A stretch of DNA of 63,966 nt. Origin: Liolophura sinensis. Lineage: Eukaryota > Mollusca > Polyplacophora > Chitonida > Chitonidae. This document shows positions 63,538 through 63,966 of the stretch, piece after piece. Every line of letters starts with the position of its first letter. The stretch's first letter is position 1. The stretch covers positions 1 to 63,966 of the forward strand of contig NW_027018180.1 of assembly GCF_032854445.1 (NCBI RefSeq). Reading direction: 5' to 3'. The notes beneath the pieces were generated by a model. That model ran no database searches, was not told where the DNA came from, and saw nothing but the letters and a program-made list of their open reading frames with translations. The translations under genes and the position numbers were made by a program.

Positions 63538-63966
63538 TTGTACATAAAACACACAAGGTACTTGATACAGTCTGCTGTAAAAAGTACAACTAAACACTGA
63601 CCCACATTTATAAGGTGCCAAAAGATACGAAATTGGGCCAGGCATCGGCAGCTGTTAAAAAATTGCAAATATCCCTGGTTACCATGGAGTAAGAGCCGTT
63701 GCTGGGCACGTGATTATGAAAACAATATTTATTGAATTGTCGCTACAGCCAAAAGTATTGGTCGGAGAGCAACGCGGATTGCACCATTGGATTTCTCGTC
63801 ACAAAATACGTCGGATTAGCCTCTTACCATTAGCACTGGAACAGTTTTTCCACTTTTGCAATTTTCCCTGGTCTTTTTGTTCATTGAAATCGGCTACACT
63901 GTACTCTGTACAATCGCGACTGGTCATTACTATATTCAACTTTTGACTATAAGTTATGTGCCCATC

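Larger units (their letters stand above)
1..63966 (+). repeat. 549-bp satellite array, whole window
   Basis: Landmarks such as TTTTTGTTAATTGAAATCGG, CACGTGATTATGACAT and GGTACTTGATACAGTCTGC return every 549 bp throughout, always in the same orientation. Clean neighbours are exactly 549 apart (for example 10311 to 10860) and 1098 apart over two units. After subtracting ten SINEs and allowing for truncated units, about 113 monomers fit. Neighbouring monomers differ by scattered substitutions, while distant ones can be almost identical, which is typical of concerted evolution by unequal exchange and gene conversion. No inverted unit was seen. I do not recognise the family. Chromosomal location cannot be told from sequence alone. 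Confidence 0.97.
33074..63966 (+). repeat. SINE-free right arm of the satellite
   Basis: About 31 kb with only satellite monomers. No SINE, gene or other insertion was found. It holds the dimer, two trimers, the 8126-bp-spaced duplication and three 98-bp deletions. Monomers with the CCACAGACCC variant are concentrated at 33.7-35.4, 49.4, 57.6, 59.2, 60.8 and 62.5 kb, interspersed with the two commoner subfamilies. Confidence 0.85.

Noticed and set aside
470-63946. Some two hundred short open frames of 60-138 codons on both strands
   Set aside because: They recur at the monomer period, overlap on opposite strands, vary in length with single substitutions or indels, and show no recognisable domain. 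They are shadows of the repeat.
1-63966. CRISPR array or other direct-repeat/spacer system
   Set aside because: The repeated unit is 549 bp with no short repeats separated by unique spacers; the context is eukaryotic satellite.
1-63966. CENP-B box or telomeric repeat that would fix the chromosomal location
   Set aside because: I looked for the TTCG....A..CGGG pattern and for TTAGGG runs and found none in the monomer.

Overview
The window is one uninterrupted satellite DNA array. A monomer of about 549 bp repeats head to tail, always in the same orientation, from the first base to the last. I estimate about 113 monomers from the window length after subtracting insertions. Both edges fall inside the array, so its real extent is unknown. 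I find no convincing protein-coding gene, rRNA, tRNA gene, CRISPR array, transposase or reverse transcriptase. Short open frames recur every 549 bp on both strands only because the monomer recurs.

The one foreign component is a tRNA-derived SINE of about 270 bp, present in ten copies between 17.0 and 33.1 kb. It lies on the minus strand, with a pol III type A box and B box, and its poly-A tail appears as a T run on the plus strand. All ten copies sit at the same monomer position between the same 12-bp target duplication. That points to one insertion later multiplied with the satellite. The 3' part of the SINE (AAATATTCTTGAGTACGGC and the GCGTAAAACACCAATC end) resembles, from memory, SINE tails common in bivalves and other molluscs. 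I therefore lean towards a bivalve genome, but this rests on the SINE alone. The satellite itself I do not recognise.

Layout: 0-5.3 kb, plain monomers with many one-base indels. 5.3-15.4 kb, cleaner monomers with 9-mer and 7-mer higher-order repeats. 15.4-33.3 kb, the SINE zone, built on a unit of about 3.23 kb (five monomers, one carrying an 82-bp deletion, plus two SINEs of subtypes A and B); it includes a chimeric SINE and a 2.4-kb tandem duplication. 33.3-63.97 kb, SINE-free monomers with dimeric (1098 bp) and trimeric (1647 bp) duplications, a 2.4-kb segment repeated 8126 bp apart, and a recurring 98-bp internal deletion.

The array looks like a record of repeated unequal exchange: several higher-order repeat sizes coexist, internal deletions are propagated as markers, and one crossover can be placed within about 14 bp. 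A pericentromeric, centromeric or subtelomeric location is plausible but not shown by the sequence. Indel-rich patches suggest the assembly is imperfect in places.
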